Positions 24,806 through 34,399 of a DNA stretch of 64,000 nucleotides are shown piece by piece. A program made the translations under genes and the position numbers. A model generated the notes under the pieces. It had not been told where the DNA came from. It did not search any database and saw only the letters and a program-made list of their open reading frames with translations. Source of the stretch: Lentimicrobium sp. L6 (lineage in GTDB: Bacteria; Bacteroidota; Bacteroidia; Bacteroidales; UBA12170); contig NZ_JABKCA010000001.1 of the NCBI RefSeq assembly GCF_013166655.1, positions 1-64,000 of the forward strand, read 5' to 3'. Every line of letters begins with the position of its first letter. Position 1 is the stretch's first letter.

Positions 24806-25666
24806 CTATCGACTTCTTTTTTTTTGTGCTCTTTTAGCCATAAATATGCTAAACTCATAAAGCACCATCAGTGGTAAAGTTACTAGTACTTGGCTAAAAA
24901 CATCAGGAGGGGTGATTAAAGCAGAAAGAATAAGAACGATTACTAACATGTATTTTCTGTTCTTCTTTAGAAACTCAATGCTAACTAAACCTGCTTTTGT
25001 TAGGAAGAAAATAACAACAGGTAGTTCAAAAACGACTCCGACAGAGATGGTAACAGTAACTACAGTGCTGATATAGCTAGTTAAGGAAATGGTATTTGAA
25101 ACTTCTTCGCTAACATGATAGGAACCAAAGAAATTCAAAGCCAGCGGGACGATTAAAAAGTAGGAGAATACTACTCCCGTAATAAATAGGAGGCTACAAA
25201 CTAATACGGTTCCACCTGAATTTTTTCTTTCGTGCTCATGTAATGCAGGTTCCACAAATTTCCAGAATTCATAAATGATATAAGGAGCGGCCATCACTAC
25301 ACCAGCCATAAAAGAAATATACATATGGGTCATAAACTGTCCAGCCATATTTATGTTGATGATTTTAAGGCTGAAATCGGAAACACAGAAATAGTCGATA
25401 TTGATAAGCATCCCCAATTTGCATAATAGTTGATTGGTAATGAAATCAGCTTCCTTAGGTGCTAGAATAATAGTATTAAAAACAAAACTCTTATAGATGA
25501 AAGCAACAATAGCTAGTAATATGATAGCTACTAGAGAACGCACCAAATGCCCCCTTAATTCTGTGAGATGATCCCAAAAAGTCATTTCTTTCTCATTGGG
25601 CTCTTCAGTCTTCGGTGAAGCTGCTTTTCTACCTTTATTCTTCTTTGTGGAGATTGTTTCGGCCAT
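24806..25666 (-). CDS. tatC: Sec-independent protein translocase TatC
   Basis: TatC is the multi-spanning receptor for twin-arginine signal peptides. The 286-residue protein has six spans and the family hallmarks 'MTFWDHLTELRGHLVRSL' at the N-terminal face, 'YEFWKFVEPALHEHER' in the first cytoplasmic loop, and 'LSALITPPDVFSQVL'. The cytoplasmic N-terminus is Lys-rich and longer than usual. No tatA/B gene is in the window. A TATATTTG box on the minus strand at 25682-25689 may be its promoter. Confidence 0.95.
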   Translation of the reverse strand: MAETISTKKNKGRKAASPKTEEPNEKEMTFWDHLTELRGHLVRSLVAIILLAIVAFIYKSFVFNTIILAPKEADFITNQLLCKLGMLINIDYFCVSDFSLKIININMAGQFMTHMYISFMAGVVMAAPYIIYEFWKFVEPALHEHERKNSGGTVLVCSLLFITGVVFSYFLIVPLALNFFGSYHVSEEVSNTISLTSYISTVVTVTISVGVVFELPVVIFFLTKAGLVSIEFLKKNRKYMLVIVLILSALITPPDVFSQVLVTLPLMVLYEFSIFMAKRAQKKRSR

Positions 25667-25724
25667 TCATTAAAATTTGAGCAAATATATTCAAATTAAG
25701 ATTATAAATCAGTTCAATTTATGA

Positions 25725-26222
25725 TTAGTATAAGTCGAGAAATTCATGTTCATTTCCTGACCAAATGAGGAATTTTTGAAAATCGGATTGGGAAATCTTT
25801 AATGAAGCAGTATTGTTATTAGGATGAAAACTTAAAAATTCACTATTCAATAAGTTTTTATCAAAGAATACATAAACATGATTATCATTATCATTAATCA
25901 ACCCAAAAAGACTAACCGAACCAGGTTTAACACCTAGGTATTTACTCATTCTTTTTTCTGAGGCAAAGGAGAGTTTCCCTTGTTTTAATTTTTGTTCCAA
26001 ATCACGAATCATGAGTTGCTGTTGGTGCTCAAAGATGACTAAATAATGCTTATTGCCTTTGTGATTTCTGAAAAATAAATTTTTACAATGGGTAGATTTC
26101 ATTTGGCCCCAATACTTAACGGCCTCTTCAATGGTTGGAGTGGGAGGGTGCTCGTGTAACTCACATTCTATATTTAACTCCTTTAAAACCTCAAAAACTT
26201 TATTTCTATCGTTCAATTCCAT
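25725..26222 (-). CDS. ProX/YbaK-type aminoacyl-tRNA deacylase
   Basis: The 165-residue stand-alone editing domain belongs to the prolyl-tRNA-synthetase-associated family, which hydrolyses mischarged tRNA (usually Ala-tRNA-Pro). Visible hallmarks are 'ECELHEHPPTPTIEEA', 'STHCKNLFFRNHKGNKHYLV', 'LSFASEKRMSKYLGVKPGSV' and 'SLFGLINDNDNHVYVFFD'. The basic Lys of 'CKNLFFR' is in place. It lies between tatC and a terminator, transcribed on its own or with tatC. Confidence 0.9.
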   Translation of the reverse strand: MELNDRNKVFEVLKELNIECELHEHPPTPTIEEAVKYWGQMKSTHCKNLFFRNHKGNKHYLVIFEHQQQLMIRDLEQKLKQGKLSFASEKRMSKYLGVKPGSVSLFGLINDNDNHVYVFFDKNLLNSEFLSFHPNNNTASLKISQSDFQKFLIWSGNEHEFLDLY

Positions 26223-26236
26223 CCTCTAAAAAATAT

Positions 26237-26286
26237 AAAAAGCCGTCTTTTTATGAATAGTGTTTCATAAAAAAGACAGCTTTTTT
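26237..26286. terminator. Bidirectional intrinsic terminator
   Basis: A long hairpin pairs AAAAAGCcGTCTTTTTATGAA with its near-perfect complement around loop tagtg; both ends carry A/T runs. On the minus strand it closes the purH-mre operon. Confidence 0.85.
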
Positions 26287-26297
26287 GTAGTACAATA

Positions 26298-27422
26298 TTA
26301 TTTACCGAATATCTCGGCTAATTTTTCTCCAAGAGCTTTGTCTCTTAGGTTTTTCTCTAAAATAATTCCTTCAGGGCTTAATAGTATATTTTGTGGGATA
26401 GATCGAATGCCATATAATTTACCAGCGGAATTTTTCCAGCCTTTTAAATCCGAAACCTGTGTCCAAGTTAAACCATCGTCTTCAATAGCTTTTAGCCATT
26501 TATCTTTATCATCATCAAAGGAAACACCTAAGACATCAAAGCCATCAGCGTTATATTTATTGTAATTTTCAACAACATTAGGGTTTTCTTTACGGCAAGG
26601 GCCACACCAAGCAGCCCAAAAATCAACCAATACATATTTCCCTTTAGTGATTTCAGAAAGTTTTAATGGGTTTCCTTTTGTATCATTCATGGTGAAATCA
26701 ATCAATGGTTGGCCTATTGCAGTCTTTTTAACGATTTCTATTCTTTCTGTTAAAAATATGCCAGGATTTGATGATTTTACTAAAGGTGTAAGTCCTTCGT
26801 ATAAAGTTAGCATATCATCTGTTCCTAAGGCATCTTCACTATCCATTAATATCTGTGCTGCTGCAATATTATCAGCATTCTTAGTGATGAAAGACTTGAT
26901 GTATTCTTTTTTTAAAAGTTGAGCACCATCATATAAGTCGTTGAGATGATCTTCGTTTTTAGCTTTTTCTTCATCAGTCATAGCACGATATTCGTTATAA
27001 TAGTAATCTTGCCATAGCTCGTCATACTTGTCCATATTGGTTTTGGCTTCAGCAAATGCAGCTTGAATTTCACTACCTTTAATTTCAACCTTATCAATAC
27101 TGTCTTTATGAAGGTTGATGCTATATGCTGTGTTTTCGAGAAACAGGGGGATTCCACCTCTATAAGCATCGGATACTAGATATACAAATTTGACATCTTC
27201 AGTACTTCCACTCATGTTGAATTTCTCTTCAACAATAATAGCTGAATCAATGGTTTCCCAACCATTTTCTCCTCTAACTTTGATAAAGGCATTTCCTTCT
27301 GTGACTCCTCTGAATTCGCCAGCTATTTCATAAGATTCTTGTTTCTGCTTAGCTTCGTTCTCACAAGCCGAGAAAATTCCTAAAGCAATAGCAAAAAGCA
27401 TTAAATATTTAATGTTTTTCAT
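26298..27422 (-). CDS. TlpA-like thioredoxin lipoprotein with DUF4369 domain
   Basis: A lipoprotein signal ends at 'LGIFSAC'. Residues of about 30-125 fit DUF4369 ('YEIAGEFRGVTEGNAFIKV', 'FLENTAYSINL'). A helical linker follows, and the last 150 residues are a TlpA/ResA thioredoxin domain with 'VDFWAAWCGPCRKENP' around residue 273 (CxxC) and 'YGIRSIPQNILLSPEG' (cis-Pro loop). It should reduce or rearrange disulfides outside the cytoplasm. It follows mreD by 10 bases and is the last gene of the operon, where mrdA and rodA often stand in relatives. Confidence 0.9.
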   Translation of the reverse strand: MKNIKYLMLFAIALGIFSACENEAKQKQESYEIAGEFRGVTEGNAFIKVRGENGWETIDSAIIVEEKFNMSGSTEDVKFVYLVSDAYRGGIPLFLENTAYSINLHKDSIDKVEIKGSEIQAAFAEAKTNMDKYDELWQDYYYNEYRAMTDEEKAKNEDHLNDLYDGAQLLKKEYIKSFITKNADNIAAAQILMDSEDALGTDDMLTLYEGLTPLVKSSNPGIFLTERIEIVKKTAIGQPLIDFTMNDTKGNPLKLSEITKGKYVLVDFWAAWCGPCRKENPNVVENYNKYNADGFDVLGVSFDDDKDKWLKAIEDDGLTWTQVSDLKGWKNSAGKLYGIRSIPQNILLSPEGIILEKNLRDKALGEKLAEIFGK

Positions 27423-27432
27423 AAGATTGAAA

Positions 27433-27930
27433 TTATTGTTGTTTTTTATAAATAACTAGTTGTGATAAAAATATGGCAATAAAAGTAGCAAAACTACTGA
27501 GAATAATGCGATAAAAAGTATCTAAAAAATGGCTAAATCGAAAAACTTCTAAAATAAAGTAGAAAACATGGTGAATGAGAATAAGAACGATTGAGTAGCT
27601 GATGAACCAGCGAAAGCCTATATGACTTAAGCTATTACGTTTTCCTTCATCTACATCAGTAGTTTTGAAAGCGTATAATATATAGGGCTGTAAAAAGGCT
27701 ATTAATACTGTTGAAGCAGCATTTAGCCCTGGGCTTTGTGAAAAAATATCAATACTGAATCCCAATAGGAAACCAGAAATTAATCGGAGCCATGCTGGAG
27801 TATTCGCCGGTAGTAGAATGATAAAAAGGACGTAGAAAGCAGGGTTGATATAACCAGAAAATTGAATATGATTAAAAACCAATACCTGAGATATTACCAG
27901 GGCAAAAAATATGAATATGCTTTTAAACAT
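27433..27930 (-). CDS. mreD: Rod shape-determining protein MreD
   Basis: The 165-residue protein has five hydrophobic spans and the family motif 'SGFLLGFSIDIFSQSPGLNA' (G-x-x-x-D-x-x-s). It is the membrane partner of MreC in the elongasome. Its start overlaps the mreC stop by one base, which together with the order B-C-D makes the call safe although MreD is poorly conserved. Confidence 0.9.
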   Translation of the reverse strand: MFKSIFIFFALVISQVLVFNHIQFSGYINPAFYVLFIILLPANTPAWLRLISGFLLGFSIDIFSQSPGLNAASTVLIAFLQPYILYAFKTTDVDEGKRNSLSHIGFRWFISYSIVLILIHHVFYFILEVFRFSHFLDTFYRIILSSFATFIAIFLSQLVIYKKQQ

Positions 27931-28814
27931 TATCTTTCATCCTCCAATGTTTTTTCTAATAAAATTTGCTCTTCATAGAACCTGTTTCGGATAATAGTAA
28001 CATGTTTTAGGCTGCTAAACTTAGTAGATAGTTTCACGCTTATATAATAGGTATTATCGGATGTGTTTCGATGATAATCTTGAATAACTCCAAGCATGAT
28101 CCCTTCGGGAAATATATGTGAATAACCACTTGTAATAATACTATCTCCAACTTTTATTGGAATATAGGTTTCAATACTATTGAATTGTGCAAGGTTTGGA
28201 TTTTGACCATCCCATTGTAAAATTCCTAATTCATTATTGGTTTTTAGCTTAGAACTAATTCTAGTTTTGATATTTAATAAAGAAACTACGGTGCTGAAAT
28301 CTTCTGATGCACTATAAACAATTCCAACTACACCATTAGGGCCTATGACTCCCATGTTTTCTCTCACCCCTTGTGCAAGCCCTTTATTAAGCATTAAATA
28401 ATTTTTTTGCTTATGAATAGAATTGCTAATAGTTTTAGCGCCAATATATTCGAAAGCTAAAATATTGGTATCCTGAGGAAGGAATTTATTTTGAGTACTG
28501 TCCCACTTTATCAAACTGTCATTTACCGAAATAGTATCAAAAGCAATGAAGTCCCTATCTAGGAAAGATTGGTCCAATTGACTCCTAAGTCTTTTATTTT
28601 CTTCAACCAATTGCTCATTAGCTTCACCAAGATCGAAATAGTGAACTATACTTTGCCAACTACTAAAAGCTTCCCCACCCATTTGGTTGCTGGTATAGGA
28701 AAATACAGCAGATTGATGTCCATTAGAAACAACCATACTTAAGGCAATAAACTCAAGTATTAAGAACAAAAAGAAAGCGTAGTTTTTCCAGAGGAAATTA
28801 AGAAGATTCTGCAT
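27930..28814 (-). CDS. mreC: Rod shape-determining protein MreC
   Basis: The 294-residue protein has an N-terminal span (about 12-30), then a coiled coil with 'LVEENKRLRSQLDQS', and the MreC beta domain: 'LNKGLAQGVRENMGVIGPNG', 'SLLNIKTRISSKLKTNNELG', 'GDSIITSGYSHIFPEGIMLG'. It links MreB to the periplasmic wall-synthesis enzymes. Confidence 0.94.
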   Translation of the reverse strand: MQNLLNFLWKNYAFFLFLILEFIALSMVVSNGHQSAVFSYTSNQMGGEAFSSWQSIVHYFDLGEANEQLVEENKRLRSQLDQSFLDRDFIAFDTISVNDSLIKWDSTQNKFLPQDTNILAFEYIGAKTISNSIHKQKNYLMLNKGLAQGVRENMGVIGPNGVVGIVYSASEDFSTVVSLLNIKTRISSKLKTNNELGILQWDGQNPNLAQFNSIETYIPIKVGDSIITSGYSHIFPEGIMLGVIQDYHRNTSDNTYYISVKLSTKFSSLKHVTIIRNRFYEEQILLEKTLEDER

Positions 28815-28828
28815 TAGGCCATCCTCTC

Positions 28829-29851
28829 TTATTTAATCAAGAATGTGAACTTATTAAAGTTTTTCAAAGCAATTCCAGTTCCACGAGCCACAGCCCTTAA
28901 TGGATCTTCAGCTACATGAATAGGAAGCTTTGTTTTTTGGTGAATTCTAACATCTAATCCTCTTAACATAGATCCTCCACCAGCTAAGAATATACCTGTA
29001 CTGAAAATATCTGCAGATAATTCAGGAGGTGTCATCTCTAAAGCATGAAGAATAGCAGATTCAATTTTAGAAATGGACTTATCTAAAGCATGAGCTATTT
29101 CAGAATAATTCACATAAATCTCCTTAGGAATTCCCGTTAGCATATCTCTACCATGAACGGCATAATCTTCAGGTGGGTTTTCAATCTCTGTAGAAGCAGC
29201 TCCTACATGGATTTTAATTTGCTCTGCAGTACGTTCTCCAATAGTGATATTATGTTGCTTACGCATATAGTCGATGATGTCCATATTGAAATCATCACCA
29301 GCTACTCGAATAGACTTGTTGTTTACAATTCCACCAAGTGCAATAACGGCAATTTCACTCGTTCCCCCCCCGATATCAATAATCATGTTTCCGGTAGGTT
29401 CCATCACATCAATTCCTATTCCAATAGCAGCAGCCATAGGCTCATGAATCAATTTCACTTCTTTGGCTCCTGCTTGTTCAGCGCTGTCTTTTACAGCGCG
29501 TTCTTCTACTGGTGTAATTCCAGAAGGAATGCAAATCACCATTTTTAAAGAAGGCTTGAACCATCTAGATGGAGCTTTTGTCATTTTGATCATTTCTTCG
29601 ATCATATATTCTGCTGATTCAAAATCAGCAATTACACCATCTCGGAGCGGACGTATCGTTTTTATATTTTCATGAGTCTTACCATGCATCATTTGGGCTT
29701 TTTTACCCACTGCAATAATTCGACCTGTATTTCTTTCAATGGCAACTATGGAGGGCTCGTCAACTACTACCTTGTCATTATATATGATAATGGTATTGGC
29801 AGTTCCTAAGTCGATAGCCAACTCTTGTGTTAAGAATGAGAATATACCCAT
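28829..29851 (-). CDS. mreB: Cell shape actin homologue MreB
   Basis: MreB is an actin-like ATPase that orients lateral wall synthesis. The 340-residue protein has 'LAIDLGTANTIIIYN' (phosphate 1), 'VCIPSGITPVEERAV', 'NMIIDIGGGTSEIAVI' (phosphate 2) and 'TGIFLAGGGSMLRGLD' (adenosine). It starts 15 bases after purH, within one transcription unit. Confidence 0.96.
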   Translation of the reverse strand: MGIFSFLTQELAIDLGTANTIIIYNDKVVVDEPSIVAIERNTGRIIAVGKKAQMMHGKTHENIKTIRPLRDGVIADFESAEYMIEEMIKMTKAPSRWFKPSLKMVICIPSGITPVEERAVKDSAEQAGAKEVKLIHEPMAAAIGIGIDVMEPTGNMIIDIGGGTSEIAVIALGGIVNNKSIRVAGDDFNMDIIDYMRKQHNITIGERTAEQIKIHVGAASTEIENPPEDYAVHGRDMLTGIPKEIYVNYSEIAHALDKSISKIESAILHALEMTPPELSADIFSTGIFLAGGGSMLRGLDVRIHQKTKLPIHVAEDPLRAVARGTGIALKNFNKFTFLIK

Positions 29852-29866
29852 TATATCTTGAGTTTA

Positions 29867-31384
29867 TTAATGTTTAAAATGTCTATTTCCTGTAAATAGC
29901 ATACTCATATTGTTTTGATTACAATAATCAATGCTATCCTGATCTCGCACTGATCCACCAGGTTGAATCACCGCTTTAACACCTGATTGATTTGCTATCT
30001 CTACTGAGTCAGCAAACGGGAAAAAAGCATCTGAAGCCAATACAGATCCTTCTAAATCTAAATTGAAGGCTTCAGCTTTTATAATCGCTTGTTTTAAGGC
30101 ATCAACTCTACTTGTTTGACCTGTTCCACTACCAATCAACTGTTTGTTCTTCACCAATACAATAGCATTTGATTTGGTATGTTTCACTATTAAGTTAGCA
30201 AATACCAAATCCTCAAGTTCTCTGATGCTTGGAGCCTGTTCTGTGATTACTTTCGTATCCTCTTTTGTCTCACTAACATCATCGGAACCTTGTACTAAAG
30301 TACCATTTAAAATTGATTTATAGATTTTTGTTGGAAAATCATAAGAATCAGCTTGTAAAATTATTCTATTTTTTTTGCTTTTCAGCACTTCTAATGCATT
30401 TTTTTCATAAGAAGGGGCAATTATTATTTCGAAAAATAGTTTATTGACAGCTTTAGCCGTTTCTTCATCCACTTCTTTATTACAAGCCAGCACACCACCA
30501 AAGGCCGAAATAGGGTCGCCAGCTAATGCTTTATTCCAGGCTTCAGATAAGCTTTTGTCGGAAGCCAATCCACAGGCATTGGTATGTTTTAGAATGGCAA
30601 AAGTTGGTTCGTCAAATTCTGATATTAATTTAATTGCTGCATCTAAGTCTACTAAGTTGTTGTAAGAGATGGCTTTACCATGGAGTTGAGAAAATACTTT
30701 TTCTAAATCACCATAAAACATGCCTTCTTGATGAGGATTCTCACCATAACGTAAAACAGCACCGTTTTTTTGTGATATTTTAAAAGAAGGAATTTCTTCA
30801 GTACCATTAAAATAATTAAAAATGGCGGTATCGTAATGAGAAGAAACATTAAAGGCTTGAGCTGCGAAATACTTACGATTCTCTATGCTAGAAGCTCCAT
30901 TTTGTTTCTGAAGCATTTTAAGAAGCTCACCATATTGATCCTGAGAAGGAATAATAATAACATCTTTGAAATTCTTAGCAGCAGCACGAATTAAACTAAT
31001 TCCGCCAATATCGATTTTCTCAATAATTTGACTTTCTTCGTCAGCTGTAGCCACTGTTTTTTCAAAAGGATAAAGATCGACTATTACTAAATCGATGGCT
31101 GGAATATTATACTTCTCCAATTCTGCTAAATCTTCGGCTAAATGACGACGATGTAAAATACCACCAAAAATATCGGGATGTAAAGTCTTCACTCTACCGC
31201 CAAAAATACCTGGGTAGTCGGTAATTGATTCAACAGTTTTTGCTTTAAAGCCTTGTTTTATAATGTGATCGTAAGTCCCGCCAGTAGAAATAATCTCTAC
31301 ATTTAATCGGTCTAGTTCTTCTAAGATTTCCTGTAATCCGTCTTTGTGAAATACAGATATGAGTGCGGTTTTTATAGTTTTCAA
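29867..31384 (-). CDS. purH: Bifunctional AICAR formyltransferase/IMP cyclohydrolase
   Basis: PurH performs the last two steps of IMP synthesis. The N-terminal MGS-like cyclohydrolase domain shows 'ISTGGTYDHIIKQGFKA', 'FGGRVKTLHPDIFGGILH' and 'DIGGISLIRAAAKNFKDV'. The C-terminal transformylase has 'LRYGENPHQEG', 'AISYNNLVDLDAAIKLI', the catalytic Lys-His in 'ILKHTNACGLAS', and 'QPGGSVRDQDSIDYCNQN'. The 505-residue length is normal. It is the promoter-proximal gene ahead of mreBCD. Confidence 0.96.
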   Translation of the reverse strand: MKTIKTALISVFHKDGLQEILEELDRLNVEIISTGGTYDHIIKQGFKAKTVESITDYPGIFGGRVKTLHPDIFGGILHRRHLAEDLAELEKYNIPAIDLVIVDLYPFEKTVATADEESQIIEKIDIGGISLIRAAAKNFKDVIIIPSQDQYGELLKMLQKQNGASSIENRKYFAAQAFNVSSHYDTAIFNYFNGTEEIPSFKISQKNGAVLRYGENPHQEGMFYGDLEKVFSQLHGKAISYNNLVDLDAAIKLISEFDEPTFAILKHTNACGLASDKSLSEAWNKALAGDPISAFGGVLACNKEVDEETAKAVNKLFFEIIIAPSYEKNALEVLKSKKNRIILQADSYDFPTKIYKSILNGTLVQGSDDVSETKEDTKVITEQAPSIRELEDLVFANLIVKHTKSNAIVLVKNKQLIGSGTGQTSRVDALKQAIIKAEAFNLDLEGSVLASDAFFPFADSVEIANQSGVKAVIQPGGSVRDQDSIDYCNQNNMSMLFTGNRHFKH

Positions 31385-31806
31385 TTCCTTAAATTTAATG
31401 TTCTACGGTGCCTCTGGCTGTCGTCGGCAAAGGTCTTAAAAAACATCCACTTGGCAATGAAAAAAGGTCAGCTTTTTAACTTGTGTTACTAACAATTTGT
31501 TAAGAGGGATTTTTAGTCTTTATAATTAAGAATTTAAGGGGTGGGGAGGCGTTTTATATGGCGTGTTTTCAATTGCAAAAAAACAAGAACTATTGAGAAT
31601 GTTAAGAATTAACAAAAGGTCTGAAACCTAAGTCCAATTTTCTTTTCCCATTAAGTCCTGTCTCCCTTCATTTATTCAATCGACAAACCAGCCATCCCCT
31701 CATTGTCCAATTTAATTAATTTCTTGCCAAAATGACAGAGAAAAAACAATGGTATCTTTTTTGTAAAATAGCCCTACAAAAGAAATAAACTAAAACATAT
31801 AATATC
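31385..31806. other. Divergent purH-htpG intergenic region
   Basis: These 422 bases hold no gene. An imperfect palindrome TTGCCA-AAA-TGACAG (31724-31738) precedes a TATCTTTTTTG stretch (31752-31762), about 45 bases before htpG, and may be the regulated heat-shock promoter. No clear purH promoter or riboswitch is seen. Confidence 0.5.
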
Positions 31807-33714
31807 ATGCAAGAGGGAAAAATTAATGTACAAACGGAAAACATCTTTCCAATCATTAAGAAGTTCTTATACTCAGATCACGAAATATTCCTAAGAGAAT
31901 TGGTTTCCAACGCTGTGGATGCTACTCAGAAATTGAAAACACTAGCTTCAATGGGCAAAGTGAAAGATGAGCTTGGAGATCTAACTATTCAGGTTATAGC
32001 TGATAAAGAAGCCAAAACCCTTACTATTAGAGATAGAGGTATTGGTATGACAGCTGAGGAAATTGATAAATACATCAATCAAATTGCTTTTTCAGGTGCT
32101 GAAGAGTTTGTGAACAAGTTTAAAAATAAGAGTGAAGCAGAACAAAATGCTATTATCGGTCATTTTGGCTTAGGTTTCTATTCTTCTTTTATGGTTTCTG
32201 ATAAAGTAGAAATCTTTTCTAAGACCTATAAAAAAGGAGGCTCAACAAAAGCTGTTCGTTGGGAATGCGACGGAAGTCCTAATTATACGATAGAGGAAAC
32301 TGATAAAACAGAAAGAGGAACTGATATTGTTCTACATATTTCTGATGAAGAAAAAGAGTTTCTTGAAGAAAGCAAGATTTTAGAATTGCTTAATAAATAC
32401 AGCAAATTTTTACCTGTGCCCATTCAGTTTGGTAAAGAAAAAAAACAAGAGAAGGTAGAAGGTGAAAAAGATAAAGATGGTAACGATGTCTATAAAGAAG
32501 TAGAAACTGATCGTATCATCAATAATAGTGACCCAATTTGGAAGAAAGCTCCTGCAGAATTAAAAGATGAAGAATACAAAAACTTCTATCATGAGCTTTA
32601 TCCAATGAATTTTGAAGAACCTCTTTTCCATATTCATTTAAATGTGGACTATCCATTTAATCTAACAGGAGTTTTATACTTCCCTAAATTAAAAAAGAAT
32701 CTAGAGGTTCAGAAAGACAAGATTCAATTATACAGTAATCAGGTTTTCGTTACTGATTCTGTTGAAGGAATAGTGCCTGAGTTCTTAACTTTATTACATG
32801 GTGTAATTGATTCTCCAGATATTCCATTGAATGTATCTCGTTCTTATTTGCAAAGTGATAGAAATGTGAAGAAAATTTCTAATCACATCACTAAGAAAGT
32901 AGCTGATAAGTTAGAGGAGATTTTTAAGAATAATCGAGAAGAGCTAGAGGCTAAATGGGACGATATCAAAGTATTCATTGAGTATGGTATGATTTCTGAC
33001 GAGAAATTTAGCGAGAAAGCCATGAAGTTTGCTTTATTGAAAAATACTGATGGTAAACATTATACTTTCGAAGAATATAATACTCAAGTTAAAGAGACTC
33101 AAAAGGATAAGGATAATAAAGTAGTTTATCTGTATTCTACTGACAAAGATGAGCAGTATAGTTATATTCAGGCCGCTAAAGATCGTGGTTATGATGTTTT
33201 GGAAATGGATGGTGTTTTAGACAATCACTTCATTAATACATTAGAGCAAAAATTAACTGATGTTCAATTTAAAAGAGTAGATGCTGATACCATTGAAAAA
33301 TTAATTGATAAAGACGAAAAGTTGCCATCTAAATTAGACGAGAAACAGCAGGAAGTATTAAAGCCTGTTATCGAGAAGAATATCGATAAAGCTAAATTTA
33401 CTGTTGTTTTCGAATCTTTAAGCGAAACAGAATCTCCAATCATTATTACTCAGTCTGAGTTTATGCGTCGTATGAAGGATATGGAAAAACTTGGTGGCGG
33501 AGGAATGATGGGGTTGGGTGGATTCCCTGAAACATATAACCTTGTGGTGAACTCAAACCATCCTTTAGTAACGGAAGTATTAGAGGAAAAAGAAGAGGAG
33601 GTTCAGCAAGCCAAGGTGAAGCAAATGTACGATTTAGCTTTGCTTTCTCAAAGTCTACTGAAAGGTAAAGAGCTCGCTGATTTTATCAAACGAAGTTTTA
33701 GCCTGATTAAATAA
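31807..33714 (+). CDS. htpG: Chaperone HtpG (Hsp90)
   Basis: The 635-residue ATP-dependent chaperone has the GHKL ATPase motifs 'EIFLRELVSNAVDATQKL', 'IRDRGIGMTAEEID' and 'IGHFGLGFYSSFMV'. The middle domain carries 'LNVSRSYLQSDRNVKKI', and the C-terminal dimerisation domain has 'PLVTEVLEEKEEEVQQ'. A charged segment rich in Lys/Glu/Asp near residues 215-240 is the short linker. It is monocistronic: terminator eight bases after the stop. Confidence 0.96.
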   Translation: MQEGKINVQTENIFPIIKKFLYSDHEIFLRELVSNAVDATQKLKTLASMGKVKDELGDLTIQVIADKEAKTLTIRDRGIGMTAEEIDKYINQIAFSGAEEFVNKFKNKSEAEQNAIIGHFGLGFYSSFMVSDKVEIFSKTYKKGGSTKAVRWECDGSPNYTIEETDKTERGTDIVLHISDEEKEFLEESKILELLNKYSKFLPVPIQFGKEKKQEKVEGEKDKDGNDVYKEVETDRIINNSDPIWKKAPAELKDEEYKNFYHELYPMNFEEPLFHIHLNVDYPFNLTGVLYFPKLKKNLEVQKDKIQLYSNQVFVTDSVEGIVPEFLTLLHGVIDSPDIPLNVSRSYLQSDRNVKKISNHITKKVADKLEEIFKNNREELEAKWDDIKVFIEYGMISDEKFSEKAMKFALLKNTDGKHYTFEEYNTQVKETQKDKDNKVVYLYSTDKDEQYSYIQAAKDRGYDVLEMDGVLDNHFINTLEQKLTDVQFKRVDADTIEKLIDKDEKLPSKLDEKQQEVLKPVIEKNIDKAKFTVVFESLSETESPIIITQSEFMRRMKDMEKLGGGGMMGLGGFPETYNLVVNSNHPLVTEVLEEKEEEVQQAKVKQMYDLALLSQSLLKGKELADFIKRSFSLIK

Positions 33715-33721
33715 CATTAAC

Positions 33722-33753
33722 AAAAAGGCTTGTCACTTCGACAAGCCTTTTTT
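33722..33753 (+). terminator. Intrinsic terminator of htpG
   Basis: A 13-pair perfect stem AAAAAGGCTTGTC/GACAAGCCTTTTT with loop acttc, ending in T. Confidence 0.92.
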
Positions 33754-33754
33754 G

Positions 33755-33762
33755 TATCTTTG
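33755..33762 (+). promoter_or_regulatory. -7 box of the lemA operon
   Basis: TATCTTTG directly abuts the htpG terminator and lies 35 bases before lemA; no TTG at -33. Confidence 0.45.
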
Positions 33763-33796
33763 AAATTGAAATATTGTAAATTAAAGAGATGATAAA

Positions 33797-34387
33797 ATGA
33801 AGAAATCTTGGATAGTTATTATCGTTATTGTGCTGTTTGTTTTAATTGGTTTCAATTACGGAAAAGGAAAATATAATAGCATGGTTGTGGCTAACGAAAC
33901 TGTTGACGCACAATGGGCACAAGTGGAAAATGTATATCAAAGAAGAGCCGATTTAATTCCGAATTTGGTAGCTACTGTAAAAGGTTATGCTGGTCATGAA
34001 AAAGAGACCTTAGAAGGTGTAGTACAAGCAAGAGCTAAAGCTACCTCTACTACAATTAATGCCAATAATATGAATCCAGCTGCTTTACAAAAATTCCAAG
34101 CAGCACAAGATGGATTGAGTTCTGCATTAAGTCGTTTAATGGTGGTTGTCGAAAAGTATCCCGACTTAAAAGCTAATCAGAACTTCTTGCAATTACAAGC
34201 TCAGTTAGAAGGAACGGAAAACAGAATTACAGTTGAGCGAAAACGATTCAATGAAACAGCTCGTGACTATAACTTGTCAGTTAAAATGTTCCCGAATAAT
34301 TTGTTCGCTAATATGTTTGGATTTGAAAACAAAGCATACTTTGAGGCAAAACAAGGATCAGATGAGGCACCAAAAGTTGAATTTTAG
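33797..34387 (+). CDS. lemA: LemA family membrane protein
   Basis: The 196-residue protein has one N-terminal span (residues 4-21) and the LemA helical bundle: 'VDAQWAQVENVYQRRADLIP', 'NLVATVKGYAGHEKETLEGV', 'QAQLEGTENRITVERKRFNE' and 'NLSVKMFPNNLFANMFGF'. LemA proteins are of uncertain biochemical role and often neighbour TPM-domain proteins, as here (next two genes 12 and 13 bases apart). Confidence 0.92.
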   Translation: MKKSWIVIIVIVLFVLIGFNYGKGKYNSMVVANETVDAQWAQVENVYQRRADLIPNLVATVKGYAGHEKETLEGVVQARAKATSTTINANNMNPAALQKFQAAQDGLSSALSRLMVVVEKYPDLKANQNFLQLQAQLEGTENRITVERKRFNETARDYNLSVKMFPNNLFANMFGFENKAYFEAKQGSDEAPKVEF

Positions 34388-34399
34388 AGTTAAATAAAT

